This document shows positions 13,431-16,164 of a stretch of 16,164 bases of DNA, piece after piece. Below the pieces are notes generated by a model. That model was not told where the DNA came from, made no database searches, and saw only the letters and a list, made by a program, of their open reading frames with translations. The position numbers and the translations under genes were made by a program. How positions within the stretch are numbered: position 1 is the first letter of the stretch; each line of letters begins with the position of its first letter. This DNA is from JBBKXJ01 sp037969395 (GTDB taxonomy: Bacteria > Pseudomonadota > Gammaproteobacteria > Pseudomonadales > JAUIET01): assembly GCA_037969395.1 (NCBI GenBank), contig JBBKXJ010000250.1, positions 1 through 16,164 of the forward strand. Direction: 5' to 3'.

Positions 13431-15404
13431 ATGCAAATTATTCATACCGATGTGCTGGTGATTGGCGGTGGCCTTGCCGGCATGCGGATTGCCATCGGCG
13501 TCAAACGTCGCGGCCAGGAGTGCATCGTATTAAGCCTGGTGCCGCCCAAACGCTCGCACTCAGCGGCGGCGCAGGGCGGTATGCAGGCTAGCCTTGCTAA
13601 CAGCGTAAAAGGCGAAGGCGACAACGAGGATGTACACTTTGCCGATACGGTGCGTGGTAGCGATTGGGGTGCCGACCAGCAAGTGGTGCGCATGTTTACC
13701 AACACAGCGCCCAAAGCAGTGCGCGAATTGGCCGCCTGGGGGGTGCCGTGGAACCGCGTGCGGGCTGGTGATCATGAGGTGGTTATCAACGGCGAGCGGG
13801 TCACCATTACCGAGAAGGAGGACGCGCATGGACTTATTACTGCCCGCGATTTTGGTGGCACGAAAAAGTGGCGCACCAGTTATGTCAGCGACGGCACCGG
13901 CCATTCAATGCTGTACGCGGTCAGCGATCAGGCGATAGCGCAAGATGTAGATGTACACGAACGCACCGAGGCTCTGGCGCTGATTCACGATGGTGAACGC
14001 TGTTACGGCGCCATTGTGCGCAATCTTATCACTGGCGAGTTGCTGGCCTATGTTGCCACTGCGACGTGCATTGCAACCGGCGGCTTCGGCCGTATCTACC
14101 GGTCGACAACCAATGCCGTGATTAATGAGGGCATGGGTGCGGCCATCGCGCTGGAAACCGGTGTGGCAACGTTAGGCAACATGGAAGCGGTACAGTTTCA
14201 TCCCACGGCGATTTTCCCGGCGGGTATACTCGTCACCGAAGGCTGCCGTGGCGACGGCGGTCTGCTGCTGGACGGCAACGAACATCGCTTTATGCCAGAC
14301 TACGAGCCAGAGAAAAGAGAACTGGCGTCGCGTGACGTGGTATCGCGCCGCATGGAAGAGCATATGGCTAGCGGGCATGCAGCGCAATCGCGCTTCGGTG
14401 AGCATCTATGGTTAGACATTCGGTTGCTCGGCCGCGAGCATATTGAATCCAATCTGCGCGAAGTGAAGGAGATCTGTCAGTATTTTCTCGGCATCGACCC
14501 GGTAACCGATTTGATACCGGTGCGCCCGGCGCAGCATTACTCCATGGGCGGAGTGCGCACCGATTACACCGGCCACAGCCCCACCCTGAAGGGCTTATTT
14601 GCCGCAGGCGAAGCGGCCTGCTGGGATATGCACGGCTTTAATCGTCTCGGCGGCAATTCGGTGGCGGAAACGGTGGTCGCCGGCATGTTGGTGGGTGAAT
14701 ACATTGCTGACTACTGCAGCAGCGCGGCAGCCGAGATGAGTGTCTCAAGCGCCCTGATTAAGCAGTGCTGGCAACGCGAGCACGACCATATACAGCAATT
14801 GCTGCGCGGCGGTGGCCATGAAAATGCCTTCGATTTGATGCGTGCGATGCAGGAAACCATGACCGAAAAGGTTGGTATTTTCCGTAACGGCGAGCAGCTC
14901 AATGAGGCGGTAGAGCAATTGCAGTCATTGCTGGCACTGAGCAGAGATATCGGCGTTAAAAGTCAAACACCGGGTGCTAACCCGGAACTGGTTGCCGCCT
15001 ATCGCGTACAAAAAATGCTGAAGCTTGCGCTGTGCGTCGCTTATGGCGCACTGCAGCGCACCGAAAGCAGAGGTGCACACTACCGCCAGGATTTTCCGCA
15101 GCGTAATGACCGCGACTGGCTGCAGCGCACGCTGGCGAGTTGGCCAGATGAAAACGCAACGCTGCCGCAGCTTGCTTATGAAGCGCTGGATGTGATGGCG
15201 ATGGAATTACCGCCAGGGTGGCGGGGCTACGGAGCTAAAGATCATATTGATCATGCTGCAACAGCGCAACGCGTAGCGGCTATCGACGCGCTTGGTGAGC
15301 AAACACCCATGGACCGCTTTGCGCTGCAACAAGCCTTGATGCCTTTCGAGCACCTTTTGCCGGAACGATTTCGCGGTCGCAACGCACGCTTGGGAGAAAG
15401 CTAG
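13431..15404 (+). CDS. frdA: Fumarate reductase/succinate dehydrogenase flavoprotein subunit
   Basis: FrdA is the catalytic flavoprotein, 657 residues, close to the Wolinella FrdA length. The N-terminal FAD-binding motif is DVLVIGGGLAGMRIA (7-21). RSHSAAAQGGMQASL carries H43, the expected covalent FAD attachment site. Catalytic and substrate residues sit at Wolinella-like positions: H257 and T259 in FHPTAIFPAG, TEGCRGDGG, R301 in ELASRDVVSRR, H369 in RPAQHYSMGGVRTD and R405 in HGFNRLGGNS. The direction in the cell (fumarate reduction or succinate oxidation) cannot be read from sequence. The ribosome-binding site GGAAGGGG (13413-13420), ten bases before the ATG, is the right end of the inserted palindromic element. 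The frdC stop now lies 143 nt upstream, so tight coupling is lost. frdB overlaps the end by one base. Confidence 0.95.
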   Translation: MQIIHTDVLVIGGGLAGMRIAIGVKRRGQECIVLSLVPPKRSHSAAAQGGMQASLANSVKGEGDNEDVHFADTVRGSDWGADQQVVRMFTNTAPKAVRELAAWGVPWNRVRAGDHEVVINGERVTITEKEDAHGLITARDFGGTKKWRTSYVSDGTGHSMLYAVSDQAIAQDVDVHERTEALALIHDGERCYGAIVRNLITGELLAYVATATCIATGGFGRIYRSTTNAVINEGMGAAIALETGVATLGNMEAVQFHPTAIFPAGILVTEGCRGDGGLLLDGNEHRFMPDYEPEKRELASRDVVSRRMEEHMASGHAAQSRFGEHLWLDIRLLGREHIESNLREVKEICQYFLGIDPVTDLIPVRPAQHYSMGGVRTDYTGHSPTLKGLFAAGEAACWDMHGFNRLGGNSVAETVVAGMLVGEYIADYCSSAAAEMSVSSALIKQCWQREHDHIQQLLRGGGHENAFDLMRAMQETMTEKVGIFRNGEQLNEAVEQLQSLLALSRDIGVKSQTPGANPELVAAYRVQKMLKLALCVAYGALQRTESRGAHYRQDFPQRNDRDWLQRTLASWPDENATLPQLAYEALDVMAMELPPGWRGYGAKDHIDHAATAQRVAAIDALGEQTPMDRFALQQALMPFEHLLPERFRGRNARLGES

Positions 15405-16147
15405 TGGAGCTAATCAACACTGTGCCTGCGCGCCGGACTCTGACGCTGCATATTCTACGCCACAACCCGCAAGACCCGCACAGCTTTCCGCATCAACAGG
15501 CGTTTGAGATCGAAGAAGCCGACGGCATGACACTGTTTATTGCTCTTAACGAAATTCGCGAAACGCAGGATCCTTCCTTACAGTTCGACTTCGTATGCCG
15601 CGCCGGCATCTGCGGCAGTTGTGGCATGATAATCAACGGTCGGCCCGACCTTGCCTGCCGCACGCTAACCAAAGACATGGCGATGGATATCTATCTTGCG
15701 CCGCTGCCTCTGTTTGAGCTGATCGGCGACCTTTCAGTCGATACCGGCAAGTGGATGCGCGGCATGAGCGAACGCTTGCGCAGCTGGATTCACACACAGG
15801 CAGACGCGCTTGATCTCGATGCGATCGAAGAGCCTATGGAACCAGCTCTCGCGCAACAAATATACGAGTTGGAGCGCTGTATAGAATGTGGTTGCTGCAT
15901 CGCTGCCTGCGGTACGGCGCATATGCGTGAAGAATTTGTTGGCGCGGTCGGGCTCAATAAGATCGCGCGCTTTCGCCTTGACCCGCGCGATAGCCGCAGC
16001 GATGCAGAATACTACGAGCTCATCGGCGATGAGAAGGGTGTGTTTGGCTGTATGAGCCTGATGGGCTGCGAAGATGTGTGCCCCAAGGAGTTACCACTGG
16101 CGACTCAGCTTGCCTTCATACGCCGCAAGATGGCGTTTGTGCGATGA
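15404..16147 (+). CDS. frdB: Fumarate reductase/succinate dehydrogenase iron-sulfur subunit
   Basis: FrdB carries electrons between the flavin of FrdA and the haems and quinone of FrdC. All cluster ligands are present in 247 residues: C65, C70, C73 and C85 (CRAGICGSCG...C) for [2Fe-2S]; C159, C162, C165 and C226 for [4Fe-4S]; C169, C216 and C222 for [3Fe-4S]. The motifs are CIECGCCIAAC and CMSLMGCEDVCP. The spacing matches the Wolinella-type subunit. The start is a GTG at 15404 sharing one base with the frdA TAG stop, with GGGAG just upstream inside frdA, so it is translationally coupled. The gene is complete and ends 17 bp before the window edge; whether more genes follow is unknown. Confidence 0.95.
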   Translation: MELINTVPARRTLTLHILRHNPQDPHSFPHQQAFEIEEADGMTLFIALNEIRETQDPSLQFDFVCRAGICGSCGMIINGRPDLACRTLTKDMAMDIYLAPLPLFELIGDLSVDTGKWMRGMSERLRSWIHTQADALDLDAIEEPMEPALAQQIYELERCIECGCCIAACGTAHMREEFVGAVGLNKIARFRLDPRDSRSDAEYYELIGDEKGVFGCMSLMGCEDVCPKELPLATQLAFIRRKMAFVR

Positions 16148-16164
16148 TAGTACGGTGATAGCCA

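Overview
This 16.2 kb window looks like chromosomal DNA of a gammaproteobacterium. The grounds are the gene types (nuoN of complex I, a gammaproteobacterial-looking CNNM/DUF21 protein, a bufferin cluster, a fused indolepyruvate:ferredoxin oxidoreductase), moderate GC and ordinary bacterial gene density. No rRNA, tRNA or CRISPR array was recognised. The organism seems able to live with and without oxygen: it has complex I, but also a Wolinella-type fumarate reductase/succinate dehydrogenase, a menaquinone prenyltransferase and a ferredoxin-linked oxidoreductase.

Layout. (1) 3-617 (+): the 3' part of nuoN, cut by the window edge. (2) 776-1792 (-): a DUF21/CNNM membrane protein, convergent with nuoN. 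(3) 6482-2010 (-): four genes in one direction. They are bufA (cysteine-repeat bufferin precursor), bufB (DUF692/MNIO maturase), bufC (partner protein, overlapping bufB by 11 bp) and a large exported DUF255/YyaL-like thioredoxin-fold protein with a DsbD-alpha-like C-terminal domain. The set ends in a strong rho-independent terminator at 1929-1989, and a sigma-70-like promoter lies between bufA and bufB. (4) 6770-7255 (-) and 7415-10945 (+): an Lrp/AsnC regulator divergent from a fused IorA-IorB indolepyruvate:ferredoxin oxidoreductase. (5) 11080-16147 (+): menA, then frdC-frdA-frdB. An FNR/ANR-type box sits where a class II anaerobic promoter for menA would need it.

Two things stand out. First, a 281-bp imperfect palindrome with 25-bp terminal inverted repeats (13140-13420) is inserted at a TA dinucleotide near the 3' end of frdC. 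Removing it with one TA copy on paper restores an in-frame FrdC ending Asn-Trp-Tyr-stop, four bases before the frdA ATG. As it stands, FrdC gains a foreign tail of about 49 residues and frdA takes its ribosome-binding site from the element's right end. The RNA copy would fold into a closing stem with two long arms whose apical loops are complementary. Second, the bufferin cluster appears to include an exported thiol-redox protein, suggesting that redox handling may be coupled to this cysteine-based metal-binding peptide.

How the genes may work together: MenA makes (demethyl)menaquinone, the low-potential quinone used by dihaem fumarate reductases such as FrdCAB. IorAB would supply reduced ferredoxin from aryl-pyruvates during amino-acid breakdown, under the adjacent Lrp-type regulator. 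The buf genes are a separate metal-stress unit. No intergenic stretch exceeds 300 bp. The longest are 10946-11236 (tandem repeat, hairpin and promoter, described below) and 6483-6769 (bufA leader, little recognisable).
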